Assembly (NCBI GenBank): GCA_963752505.1
Contig: CAVVYM010000001.1
Span: forward strand, 1 to 64,000
Source of the DNA: JACJWR01 sp963752505
GTDB lineage: Bacteria; Actinomycetota; Actinomycetes; S36-B12; UBA10799
Length of the DNA: 64,000 nucleotides
Direction of reading: 5' to 3'
Made by a program: the position numbers and the translations under genes. Under the pieces are notes generated by a model. It was not told the origin of the DNA, ran no database searches, and was given only the letters and a program-made list of their open reading frames with translations. Shown piece by piece: positions 11,769 through 21,100 of this stretch (positions are counted from its first letter, which is position 1; the number at the start of each line of letters is the position of its first letter).

Positions 11769-13084
11769 AGCCGCTCCTGCTGCAGCGTCCCGTTGAGCAC
11801 CACCGGCCGACCCCGGTAGAAGGTGGCTTCGACAGTGGCCGGCAGTGTCATACCCCGGTACGGACTGTTTCGGCTGCGGCTGGCGCTCGAACTCGGCTCC
11901 ACCGTCCGTTCGGTGTCCGCGTTCACCAGGATGACGTTGGCTGGCTCTCCCGGCGCGATGGGTCGGCCCTGGCCGACGATCCCGGAGATGGCTGCCGGCG
12001 CGCTCGACATGCGTTCAGCCACCCCCGCCCAGTCGAGAAGGCCGGGCCGCACCATCGTTTCGACCACCACGGACAGTGCGGTTTCCAGCCCGATCATGCC
12101 CATCGCGGCGGCGGACCACTCACAGTCCTTGTCCTCGGTCGGGTGCGGCGCGTGGTCGGTGGCGACGATGTCGATGGTGCCGTCGGCGAGACCCTCCCGC
12201 AGCGCCTCGACGTCGGCTGCCGTCCGCAGCGGCGGGTTCACCTTGAAGATGGGGTCGTAGGTGGCGACGAGGTCCTCGGTGAGCAGTAGGTGGTGCGGGG
12301 TCACCTCGGCGGTGACGTGCACACCGCGCGCCTTGGCCGCTCGCACGATGCCGACGCTGCCGGCGGTCGACAGGTGGCAGATGTGCAGGCGCGACCCAAC
12401 GTGCTCGGTGAGCAGGATGTCGCGGGCGATGATCGCCTCCTCGGCCACCGCGGGCCAGCCCCGCAGTCCCAGCCGACCGGCGAGTTCCGATTCGTTCATC
12501 TGCGCGCCGACCGTGAGTCGGGGTTCCTGCGAGTGCTGGGCAATCACGCCGTCGAAGGCCTTGACGTACTCCAGCGCCCGGCGCATCACGAGTGGGTCGT
12601 AGACGCACTTGCCGTCGTCGGAGAACACCCGGACCTGTGCGGCCGAGGTTGCCATCGCTCCGAGTTCGGCCAACTGCTCACCGCCGAGGCCGACGGTTAC
12701 CGCGCCTATGGGCTGCACGTCGCACCAGCCAGCCGTCTGGCCCAGGCGCCACACCTGCTCGACCACGCCCGCGGTGTCTGCCACGGGGTCGGTGTTGGCC
12801 ATGGCGTGCACAGCCGTGAACCCACCGAGCGCGGCGGCGCGACTTCCGGACTCCACTGTCTCGGCATCTTCTCTACCGGGCTCGCGCAGGTGCGTGTGCA
12901 GGTCCACCAGGCCCGGCAGTGCGATGAGGCCCGCGCCATCGACCACCACTGCGTCGCCCTCGGACAGCGTTCCGGCCGCGGCGACCTCATCAATCAACCC
13001 GTCGACGATTCGAATGTCGACGGCCTCACCGCCAAGCAGTGCCGGACCACGCAGCAGGAAAGTCGAATCGTTCACCCTGATCAC
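11765..13084 (-). CDS. pyrC: Dihydroorotase
   Basis: Cyclises carbamoyl-aspartate to dihydroorotate. The metal-binding signature DLHTHLREPGRED and the later TDHAPHPTEDK are both present, with HICHLSTAGSV carrying further metal His residues. At 439 residues it is a class I dihydroorotase of the actinobacterial type. GTG at 13084 overlaps the pyrB stop by 4 nt and its own stop overlaps the next gene by 4 nt. Confidence 0.96.
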   Translation of the reverse strand: MIRVNDSTFLLRGPALLGGEAVDIRIVDGLIDEVAAAGTLSEGDAVVVDGAGLIALPGLVDLHTHLREPGREDAETVESGSRAAALGGFTAVHAMANTDPVADTAGVVEQVWRLGQTAGWCDVQPIGAVTVGLGGEQLAELGAMATSAAQVRVFSDDGKCVYDPLVMRRALEYVKAFDGVIAQHSQEPRLTVGAQMNESELAGRLGLRGWPAVAEEAIIARDILLTEHVGSRLHICHLSTAGSVGIVRAAKARGVHVTAEVTPHHLLLTEDLVATYDPIFKVNPPLRTAADVEALREGLADGTIDIVATDHAPHPTEDKDCEWSAAAMGMIGLETALSVVVETMVRPGLLDWAGVAERMSSAPAAISGIVGQGRPIAPGEPANVILVNADTERTVEPSSSASRSRNSPYRGMTLPATVEATFYRGRPVVLNGTLQQERL

Positions 13085-14025
13085 CCCTCAGCCACTTCAG
13101 TCATGCCGCCCAACAAGGTGTAGAGCACCGCCATTCGAGTGCTCACACCGTTCGTGACCTGCGAAACGATCACGGATCTGGGCGAGTCGGCCACATCAGC
13201 GGCGATCTCAACGCCGCGGTTCATGGGTCCCGGGTGCATCACGATTGCATGGGCGGGCATCGTGGCCATGCGATCGACGTCGAGGCCGTAGCGGCGCGAG
13301 TACTCGCGTTCGGTGGGGAAGAACGAATCGTGCATCCGCTCGCGCTGTACCCGCAGCATCATGACCGCGTCTGCGTCGACGATGCTCTCGTCGATGTCGT
13401 AGGAGATCGAGCAGGGCCAATTCTCGACCCCCACCGGGAGCAGTGTGGGGGGCGCGACGAGGGTGACCTGGGCGCCGAGGGTGTCGAGTAGCAGCGCGTT
13501 GGAACGGGCCACCCGGGAGTGCAGCACGTCGCCCACGATCGTGACCTTCATCCCGGAGAGATCACCGGAATCCTGTGCCAAGGCACGGCGGATGGTGAAC
13601 GCGTCGAGGAGTGCCTGCGTGGGGTGCTCGTGGGTGCCGTCGCCGGCGTTGAGCACGCTGCCTTGGATCCAGCCCGAGTGCGCGAGGCGGTGGGGGGCGC
13701 CGGAGGATCCGTGCCGAATCACCACAGCGTCGGCACCCATGGCCTCAAGTGTGAGGGCGGTGTCCTTGAGGCTCTCGCCCTTGGACAAGCTGGAGCCCTT
13801 TGCGGAGAAGTTGATGACGTCCGCGGAAAGGCGCTTGGCGGCAGCCTCGAACGAGATCCGGGTGCGCGTGGAGTCCTCGAAGAACAGGTTGACCACGGTG
13901 CGTCCGCGCAGTGTCGGAAGTTTCTTGACCGGCCGGTCCGCCACAGCTGCCATCTCCACCGCCGTGTCGAGTAGTGCTACGGCCGCGTCGCGGTCGAGAT
14001 CCGCCGCTGACAACAGGTGCTTCAC
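13081..14025 (-). CDS. pyrB: Aspartate carbamoyltransferase catalytic subunit
   Basis: Condenses carbamoyl phosphate with aspartate. The carbamoyl phosphate loop FFEDSTRTRISFE and the HPTQALLDAF block are intact, as is MHPGPMNRGVEI near the C-terminus. At 314 residues it is a stand-alone catalytic chain; no pyrI regulatory subunit is present, as expected when control is through PyrR. The ATG at 14025 overlaps the pyrR stop by ATGA. Confidence 0.97.
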   Translation of the reverse strand: MKHLLSAADLDRDAAVALLDTAVEMAAVADRPVKKLPTLRGRTVVNLFFEDSTRTRISFEAAAKRLSADVINFSAKGSSLSKGESLKDTALTLEAMGADAVVIRHGSSGAPHRLAHSGWIQGSVLNAGDGTHEHPTQALLDAFTIRRALAQDSGDLSGMKVTIVGDVLHSRVARSNALLLDTLGAQVTLVAPPTLLPVGVENWPCSISYDIDESIVDADAVMMLRVQRERMHDSFFPTEREYSRRYGLDVDRMATMPAHAIVMHPGPMNRGVEIAADVADSPRSVIVSQVTNGVSTRMAVLYTLLGGMTEVAEG

Positions 14026-14576
14026 TGCTGACCTCCCGCTGTTCGCTCGGTGTCGTCGGCGATGAGCACACCGTCGAAGCCGTCGGCTTCGGCGACCCGC
14101 ACGCGCACCTGCTCGAAGGTTGACGTGGGCAGGTTCTTGCCCACGTGATCAGGTCGAATGGGCAACTCCCGGTGGCCACGGTCCACCAACACCGCCAGCC
14201 TCACGGCTCGGGGCCGACCCAAGTCGGTGAGCGCGTCGAGCGCGGCACGTACGGTGCGGCCGCTGTAGAGCACGTCGTCGACGAGCACCACCACCTTGTC
14301 GTCGATGCCGTCCGTGGGGATGTCGGTGGGCATCAGACCGCGGGGCGGCTGCAGTTGGAGATCGTCGCGATACAGGGTGACGTCGAGGGCGCCAGCCGGA
14401 ACCGGCGTCTCCTCAATCTCCGAGATGCGATCAGCGATCCGTCGGGCGAGTCTCTCACCGCGAGTCGGGATGCCGAGGATGACGAGATCGCCAGCCCCCC
14501 GGTTGGCCTCGATGATCTCGTGAGAGATACGGGTGAGTGCGCGGTCGATGTCGGCCGCATCTAGTACGTGACGCAT
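14022..14576 (-). CDS. pyrR: Bifunctional pyr operon RNA-binding regulator / uracil phosphoribosyltransferase
   Basis: PyrR senses UMP and PRPP and binds the operon leader RNA. The PRPP-binding motif VVVLVDDVLYSGRTVRAALDAL is at about residues 95-116, and ILGIPTRGERLARRIA and ELPIRPDHVGKNLPTS are characteristic. The 184-residue length is normal. The ATG at 14576 is preceded by AAAGG, which lies inside a predicted PyrR-binding hairpin (14586-14620). It is the first gene of the operon, so autoregulation would control everything downstream to coaBC. Confidence 0.96.
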   Translation of the reverse strand: MRHVLDAADIDRALTRISHEIIEANRGAGDLVILGIPTRGERLARRIADRISEIEETPVPAGALDVTLYRDDLQLQPPRGLMPTDIPTDGIDDKVVVLVDDVLYSGRTVRAALDALTDLGRPRAVRLAVLVDRGHRELPIRPDHVGKNLPTSTFEQVRVRVAEADGFDGVLIADDTERTAGGQQ

Positions 14577-14585
14577 GGCGCCTAA

Positions 14586-14620
14586 CCTTTCCCCGCCTCA
14601 CAGGACGGGCTCTTAAAAGG
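14586..14620 (-). promoter_or_regulatory. PyrR-binding leader hairpin overlapping the pyrR ribosome binding site
   Basis: Read as RNA from 14620 to 14586, CCUUU at the 5' end can pair with AAAGG at the 3' end, and CCCG pairs with CGGG inside. They enclose the loop UCCUGUGAGG, which fits the UCCnGnGAGG-type loop recognised by PyrR in Bacillus and mycobacteria. The outer AAAGG is the likely ribosome site of pyrR, 9 nt before its ATG, so PyrR binding would hide it and repress translation. No run of U residues follows, which argues against a transcription terminator mechanism. A TAGGGT element about 18 nt upstream may be the -10 box. Confidence 0.8.
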
Positions 14621-14722
14621 ATCTGGACCAACCCTAGCCGGGCTCCTAGCGGCCGACCCCGGCACCCCTCGTGCGCTACCGTGAGGCGAGAGATTCCCGG
14701 GCGCGAGGGACGGACATCCCGC

Positions 14723-15214
14723 ATGACCAGCGACACTTACGGCAAGGCACTGGGCAGGAAACTGCGTGCCATCCGAAAACAGCAGGGCCTCAGCCTGCAG
14801 GGCGTGGAAGAGAAGTCACAGGGACGTTGGAAGGCCGTCGTGGTTGGCTCCTACGAACGGGGCGACAGATCGGTAACAGTGTCGAAACTGGCGGAATTAG
14901 CGGAGTTCTACGGCGTTCCGATGGCCGAGATGCTTCCCGATGCCGGTTCGCGCTCAGCGGGTGACGCGCCGGGCAAACTCGTGCTCTCCCTCGAGCATCT
15001 GCGAACAGTGGAGGACCCTGAAGCGAGGCCCCTGGCGCGCTACGTGGCGTCCATCCAGGCTCGGCGCGGCGACTACAACGGCCGCGTGCTGTCGATTCGG
15101 CACGAGGATCTGCGCGCGCTCACCATCATCTACGACTGCGCGGTCGACGTCCTCATCGAGATGCTCATCGACTGGAATGTCCTCCCTCCGGAAACGCAGC
15201 AGGGAGACTTCTGA
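14723..15214 (+). CDS. bldD: BldD-like transcriptional regulator
   Basis: A 163-residue protein starting MTSDTYGKALGRKLRAIRKQQGLS. An N-terminal XRE-type helix-turn-helix (about residues 8-70; GVEEKSQGRWKAVVVGSYERGDR) is followed by a C-terminal domain (about 90-155) with EARPLARYVASIQARRGDYNGRVLSIRHEDL. Both halves match BldD, the developmental repressor that dimerises on cyclic di-GMP in streptomycetes; the C-terminal RxGDY-like segment resembles the c-di-GMP signature (RGDY here). The frame remains open upstream to 14537 but that part reads as non-coding; the ATG at 14723 gives the family start. It diverges from pyrR across 146 bp. Confidence 0.93.
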   Translation: MTSDTYGKALGRKLRAIRKQQGLSLQGVEEKSQGRWKAVVVGSYERGDRSVTVSKLAELAEFYGVPMAEMLPDAGSRSAGDAPGKLVLSLEHLRTVEDPEARPLARYVASIQARRGDYNGRVLSIRHEDLRALTIIYDCAVDVLIEMLIDWNVLPPETQQGDF

Positions 15215-15242
15215 CGCTGGGGAACGTGCTGGCGCCTCGCGG

Positions 15243-16679
15243 CTAGAAACCGCCCGCAGGTGGTCCGGCCATGCCCATGAGGTGCACGCGCAGACCGTTC
15301 GTGGTGCCGGGCACGCCAGGGGGCACGCCTGCCACCACGACTACCCGATCGCCCAATTCGGCACGCTCCCGGTTGAGCAGTTCGGCCTCCACCTGCCGCA
15401 CCATGTCGTCGGTGTGCAGCACGTTGTCGACCAGGAACGTCTCCACGCCCCAGTCCAACGCCAGTTGCGAGCGGGTACGCGGATTCGGTGTGAACGCCAG
15501 AATCGGAACCTCGGGGCGATGCCTGGACACCAACCGGGCCGACAGGCCCGTCTCGGTAAAGGTGCAGATGTAGCGGGCGTGGATCTGTTCGCTCACCACG
15601 GTGGCGGCCCTGGTCAACGCTCGGGCCGTGCCGGTAGCGTCGGCGTCGCCCGCATCGCGCGGGGCCCGGGGCCGATCCTGTTCAGACTTCTCGATAATGC
15701 GAGCCATCGTCTCGACCACCAACGCCGGATGCGCCCCCACACTGGTCTCACCGGAGAGCATCACCGCGCTGGTGCCATCGAGCACCGCGTTGGCCACGTC
15801 TGACACCTCGGCGCGGGTGGGCCGGGTGGCGGAGATCATCGAATCGAGCATCTGAGTGGCGACGATCACGGGCTTGCCCGCACGTCGGCAGCTGTCGATA
15901 GCGCGCTTCTGAACCAGCGGTACGTCTTCCAGCGGCAGCTCCACACCGAGGTCGCCGCGGGCCACCATCACCCCGTCGAAGGCCGCGATGACCGACTCCA
16001 GATTCGCCACCGCCTGCGGCTTCTCGATCTTGGCCAGCACCGGCACCCGTTGACCCATCTCAGCCATGACCTCGCGCACCTTCGACACGTCGTCGGCGGT
16101 ACGCACGAAACTGAGCGCGATGAAGTCGAATCCGGTGACCAGCGCCCAGCGCAAATCGCGCAGGTCCTTCTCCGTCAGCGCCGGCACACTCACCGCAACG
16201 CCCGGCAGGTTGATGCCCTTGTGGTCAGAGACCGGACCCCCCTCCACCACCTCGGTGATGACAGCGGCGCCATCAACGCGCTCGACCTGCAGTTTCACGC
16301 GTCCGTCGTCGATCAGCACGAAGTCGCCAGGGGTGACATCGCCGGGCAGGCCTTCGTAGGTGGTCGAGCACTGAGCGGGAGTCCCCTCGACGTCGTCGGT
16401 GGTGATGACGAATCGATCACCCGGCGCCAGCGTGTGCGGGCCGTCCGCGAAAGTGCCCAGGCGGATCTTGGGACCTTGCAGGTCGGCCATCACACCTACC
16501 GCGTGCCCGCTCTCGCGGGCCACTTCCCGCACGAGGTGGTAGAGACGCTCATGCTCGGCATGGGTGCCGTGGCTCAGGTTGAACCTGGCCACGTCCATGC
16601 CAGCTTCGACGAGTTCGGCAAGTACCTCCTTCGTGGCAGCAGCGGGTCCCAGGGTGCAAACGATTTTGGCTCTACGCAC
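15243..16679 (-). CDS. pyk: Pyruvate kinase
   Basis: Converts phosphoenolpyruvate and ADP to pyruvate and ATP. It starts MRRAKIVCTLGPA and holds RFNLSHG, the metal/substrate block VMVARGDLGVELPLEDVP, and the TRAEVSDVANAVLDGTSAVMLSGETS signature. The B domain and C-terminal regulatory domain complete a normal 478-residue chain. It is convergent with bldD (28 nt apart) and 50 nt downstream of gltD, so it may be read through from gltBD or use its own promoter. Confidence 0.97.
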   Translation of the reverse strand: MRRAKIVCTLGPAAATKEVLAELVEAGMDVARFNLSHGTHAEHERLYHLVREVARESGHAVGVMADLQGPKIRLGTFADGPHTLAPGDRFVITTDDVEGTPAQCSTTYEGLPGDVTPGDFVLIDDGRVKLQVERVDGAAVITEVVEGGPVSDHKGINLPGVAVSVPALTEKDLRDLRWALVTGFDFIALSFVRTADDVSKVREVMAEMGQRVPVLAKIEKPQAVANLESVIAAFDGVMVARGDLGVELPLEDVPLVQKRAIDSCRRAGKPVIVATQMLDSMISATRPTRAEVSDVANAVLDGTSAVMLSGETSVGAHPALVVETMARIIEKSEQDRPRAPRDAGDADATGTARALTRAATVVSEQIHARYICTFTETGLSARLVSRHRPEVPILAFTPNPRTRSQLALDWGVETFLVDNVLHTDDMVRQVEAELLNRERAELGDRVVVVAGVPPGVPGTTNGLRVHLMGMAGPPAGGF

Positions 16680-16729
16680 CGTTGCAACCTACCCGAGCCG
16701 TGCCCGACTCGCAGTCTGTCGATCGCCCG

Positions 16730-18181
16730 TCATACGGTCAACGGCCGCGACGAAGGCGGAATCGGCGACGGCAGTTCCGTGCCGCCGGTGAGGAATCGAT
16801 CCACCGAAGCGGCGGCCGACCGCCCCTCCGCGATCGCCCACACGATCAGCGACTGGCCCCGTCCCGCATCGCCAGTGACGAACACGCCGGGCACATTGGT
16901 CATGTAGTCGTTGTCCCGGGCGATGTTCCCACGAGCGTCGAGATCGACTCCGAGCTGCTGGGTCCAAGGGTTGCTCTCGGGACCGACGAAGCCCATGGCC
17001 AACGTCACCAGGTCAGCTGGCAGAAGCCGCTCGGTGCCGGGCACTGGAGCAAATCGGCCGTCCGTGAACTCGACCTCGACCAGCTTGATCCCGCTCACTG
17101 TGCCGTCGGAACCCACGAACTCCTGGGTCGAGACGCTGTAGACGCGTTCGCCGTTCTCTTCGTGCGCACTGGATACCCGATAGACCATGGGGTAGGTCGG
17201 CCAGGGCTGCGAACTCGGACGCTCATCGGCCGGACGCGGGAGGATCTCCAACTGCGTCACCGAGGCGGCACCCTGCCGGGTGGCGGTGCCGAGGCAGTCC
17301 GCGCCGGTGTCGCCACCACCGATCACCACGACGTGTTTGCCCTCCGCGTGAATCGGCGTGCGGTCCAGATCGCCGTGCTGCACCCGGTTGGCCGGGGGCA
17401 GATACTCCATGGCCTGGTGGATCCCGTTGAGTTCGCGACCGGGCACATCGAGGTCACGCCACACCGTCGCCCCGACTGCGATCACCACCGCGTCGTAGCG
17501 CTTGCGCAGGTCGTTGGCGGTGATGTCGACGCCGACCTCGACCCCGGTGCGGAACTTCACACCCTCGGCCACCATCTGCTTGAGCCGACGGTCGATGTGA
17601 CGCTTCTCCATCTTGAACTCGGGGATGCCATAGCGGAGGAGGCCACCGAGCCGATCGTCGCGCTCGTAGACGGCCACCGTGTGACCCGCTCGGGCGAGTT
17701 GCTGCGCAGCGGCGAGACCGGCCGGCCCCGATCCCACCACGGCGACGGTCTTGCCGGTGAGCCGGTCAGGCGGCTGCGGCTCGACGTAGCCCGCCTCCCA
17801 CGCCTTGTCGATGATCGAGACCTCTACCTGCTTGATTGACACCGGATCCTGGTTGATGCCGAGCACACAGGCGGTTTCGCACGGCGCGGGGCAGAGCCGA
17901 CCGGTGAATTCCGGGAAGTTGTTCGTCGCGTGCAAGCGATCGATGGCCGCCCGCCAATCGCCACGCCACGCGAGGTCGTTCCATTCCGGGATGAGATTGC
18001 CCAACGGACACCCGTTGTGGCAGAACGGAATTCCACAGTCCATGCAACGAGCGGCCTGGGTGCGCAACTTCTCCTCCGGGAAGTCCTCGTACACCTCCGA
18101 CCAGTCGGAGATCCGAACGTCCACCGGACGTCGCTGCGGGAGTTCCCGGCCGGCCTTCAAGAATCCACGTGGGTCAGCCAC
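16730..18181 (-). CDS. gltD: Glutamate synthase small subunit
   Basis: GltD oxidises NADPH and passes electrons through FAD and [4Fe-4S] clusters to GltB. The cysteine clusters CMDCGIPFCHNGCPLGN and LCPAPCETACVLG lie in the first 110 residues. FAD-binding VVGSGPAGLAAAQQLARAGH and NADPH-binding VVIGGGDTGADCLGT follow. I prefer GTG at 18181 (483 residues) over an upstream in-frame ATG, because GGAGG lies 7 nt before it and it gives the family start MADPRGFLK. It overlaps the gltB stop by 8 nt. Confidence 0.95.
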   Translation of the reverse strand: MADPRGFLKAGRELPQRRPVDVRISDWSEVYEDFPEEKLRTQAARCMDCGIPFCHNGCPLGNLIPEWNDLAWRGDWRAAIDRLHATNNFPEFTGRLCPAPCETACVLGINQDPVSIKQVEVSIIDKAWEAGYVEPQPPDRLTGKTVAVVGSGPAGLAAAQQLARAGHTVAVYERDDRLGGLLRYGIPEFKMEKRHIDRRLKQMVAEGVKFRTGVEVGVDITANDLRKRYDAVVIAVGATVWRDLDVPGRELNGIHQAMEYLPPANRVQHGDLDRTPIHAEGKHVVVIGGGDTGADCLGTATRQGAASVTQLEILPRPADERPSSQPWPTYPMVYRVSSAHEENGERVYSVSTQEFVGSDGTVSGIKLVEVEFTDGRFAPVPGTERLLPADLVTLAMGFVGPESNPWTQQLGVDLDARGNIARDNDYMTNVPGVFVTGDAGRGQSLIVWAIAEGRSAAASVDRFLTGGTELPSPIPPSSRPLTV

Positions 18182-21100
18182 GGCTTGCCTCCATAATCGC
18201 TTCGTCAACGTCGCGGCCCTCGGCTTCGGCCTTGGCCTGCGCTTGCAGAACCCGGCGGAAGTCGCGCGGCATGATCTTGCTGAATCGCAGCGCGCTCGCC
18301 GGCCAGTCGGCCAGGATTGTGCTGCCGACTGCGGAACCGGTCTCCTCGGTGTGCCGCGCGATCATCTCTCGTAGGAACTCCTCGTCGACCTCCGAGAGGG
18401 CCTCCACATCCACCATCTCGCGGTTGACCTTGCCGGGGTCCAAATCGATGATGTAGGCGATGCCACCGCTCATGCCCGCCGCAACGTTGCGCCCGGTGGC
18501 ACCCAGAATCACCACCCTGCCGCCGGTCATGTACTCGCAGAGGTGGTCGCCTGCACCCTCTGCGACGACGTGGGCGCCGGAGTTGCGCACGCAACACCGC
18601 TCCCCCACGATGCCGCGCAGGAAAATCTCCCCGCTGGTGGCGCCATAGCCGATCACGTTGCCCGCGATGATGTGCTCCTCGGCCTCGAACGGCGCAGCCC
18701 GGTCAGGACGCACCACGAGGCGGCCACCGGACAGGCCCTTGCCCAGGTAGTCGTTGGAGTCTCCTTCGAGGCGCAACGTCACCCCGGCGGGGACGAAGGC
18801 CCCGAAGGATTGACCTGCAGATCCGGTGAAGGTGATGTCGATGGTGCCGTCCGGCAAGCCCACGCCGCCGAACCGGCGGGTCACCTCGGCACCGAGCATG
18901 GTGCCCACGGTGCGATTGACGTTGCGAATCTTCACCTGGGCTCGCACCGGGTCACCGCGCTCCAGCGCGTCACTGGCCAGCGCAATCAACTCGTTGTCGA
19001 GCGCCTTGTCGAGGCCGTGGTCCTGCGTCGTGAGGTTCCGCTTCGGGCCTTCCGGCTTCGGCTCGGCCAAGATCGGTGCGAGGTCCAGGCCGCTGGCCTT
19101 CCAGTGGTCCACCGCCGCACGGGCATCGATGCACTCGACGTGGCCGATGGCCTCGTCGAGACTACGGAAGCCCAACTGGGCGAGCAATTCGCGCACCTCT
19201 TCGGCGATGTACTCGAAGAACGTCACCACGAATTCCGGCTTTCCAGTGAATCGCTCCCGTAGCACCGGGTTCTGGGTGGCCACACCCACCGGACAGGTGT
19301 CGAGGTGGCACACACGCATCATGACGCAGCCCATCACCACCAGCGGCGCGGTGGCGAAGCCGAACTCCTCGGCACCCAGCAGGGCCGCCACGACGACATC
19401 GCGGCCGGTCTTGAGTTGGCCGTCGGTCTGGAGCACCACCCGGTCGCGAAGATCGTTGAGAATCAGAGTCTGCTGGGTCTCGGCCAGACCTAGTTCCCAG
19501 GGGCCCCCGGCGTGCTTGAGGCTGGTCAACGGTGAGGCCCCTGTGCCACCGTCGTGACCCGAGATGAGGATCACGTCGGCGTGGGCCTTCGCCACACCTG
19601 CAGCAACCGTGCCGACGCCCACCTCGGACACCAGCTTGACGTGGATGCGTGCCCGATCGTTGGCGTTCTTGAGGTCGTGGATCAGCTGGGCAAGGTCCTC
19701 GATGGAGTAGATGTCGTGGTGCGGCGGCGGTGAGATGAGGCCTACACCGGGGGTCGAGTGGCGCGTCTTCGCTACCCAGGGGTAGACCTTGTGGCCAGGC
19801 AGCTGACCACCCTCACCCGGCTTGGCGCCCTGGGCCATCTTGATCTGAATGTCGTCGGCATTCACCAAGTACTCGCTGGTGACGCCGAATCGGCCAGAAG
19901 CCACCTGCTTGATCGAGGAGCGACGCAGATCGCCGTTGGCATCGCGGGTGAAGCGGTCGGGATCCTCCCCGCCCTCGCCGGTGTTGGACTTGGCCCCCAA
20001 CCGGTTCATCGCGATCGCGAGGGTCTCGTGCGCTTCCTGGGAGATCGAGCCGTACGACATCGCCCCGGTGGAGAAGCGCTTCACGATTTCACTGGCCGGC
20101 TCCACCTCGTCGATGGAGATGGGCGCGCGGCCGGAGCCGAGCTCGAAAAGGCCCCGCAGGGTCATCAGCCGCGACGATTGATCGTCGACCGCGTTCGTGT
20201 ACTCCTTGAAGATGTCGTAGCGCTGTTCGCGGGTGGAGTGCTGGAGCCGGAACACCGTTTCCGGGTCGAACAAGTGCGGCTCACCTTCGCGCCGCCACTG
20301 GTACTCGCCGCCGATGCGCAGCTGCCGGTGGGCGCTGGACGAGCCGGACTCGGGATAAGCGATGCGGTGCCGTTGAGCGACCTCTTCCGCGATCACGTCC
20401 AGCCCCACACCACCGAGCTTGCTGGTGGTGCCGGTGAAGTAGCGGTCCACGAGTTCGTGGCTGAGCCCGATGGCTTCAAACACCTGAGCACCGCGGTAGG
20501 ACGACACCGTGGAGATGCCCATCTTGGACATCACCTTCAGCACGCCCTTGCCCAGCGCCTTCACGAGATTGCGCACGGCCTTGTCGGATTCGATTCCGTC
20601 GAGGTAGCCCGACGCGACCAGGTCCTCGACGCTCTCCATGGCCAGGTAGGGGTTCACCGCGGCAGCGCCGTAGCCGATGAGCAGCGCGACGTGATGCACC
20701 TCGCGCACGTCGCCGGCTTCCACGATGAGGCTGACCTGGGTCCGGGTCTTCTGTCGCACGAGGTGGTGATGCACCGCTGAGGTGAGCAGGAGCGACGGAA
20801 TCGGCGCCAGGTCGGTGTCCGAATCGCGGTCGCTGAGCACCACGAAGCGCACGCCGCTGGCGATTAGCTCGTCGATCTCGTCGCAGATCTCATCCAACCG
20901 GCGTTCCAGCGCAGCGCCACCGCCGTCGACCTCGTAGCGACCGCTGATGCGGGCGGCTCGGAAACCGGGCAAGTCGCCATCGTCGTTGATGTGATGAATC
21001 TTGGCCAACTCGTCGTTGTCGATCACCGGGAACGGCAGTACGACCTGACGGCACTGCGCCGGGGTCGTGTCGAGCAGATTGCCCTCGGGGCCGATGAGCG

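Noticed and set aside
15215..15242. Terminator between convergent bldD and pyk
   Set aside because: The 28-nt gap has no stem long enough to call.
19758..20780. Plus-strand open frame inside gltB
   Set aside because: Antisense to the intact glutamate synthase gene; no recognisable protein.
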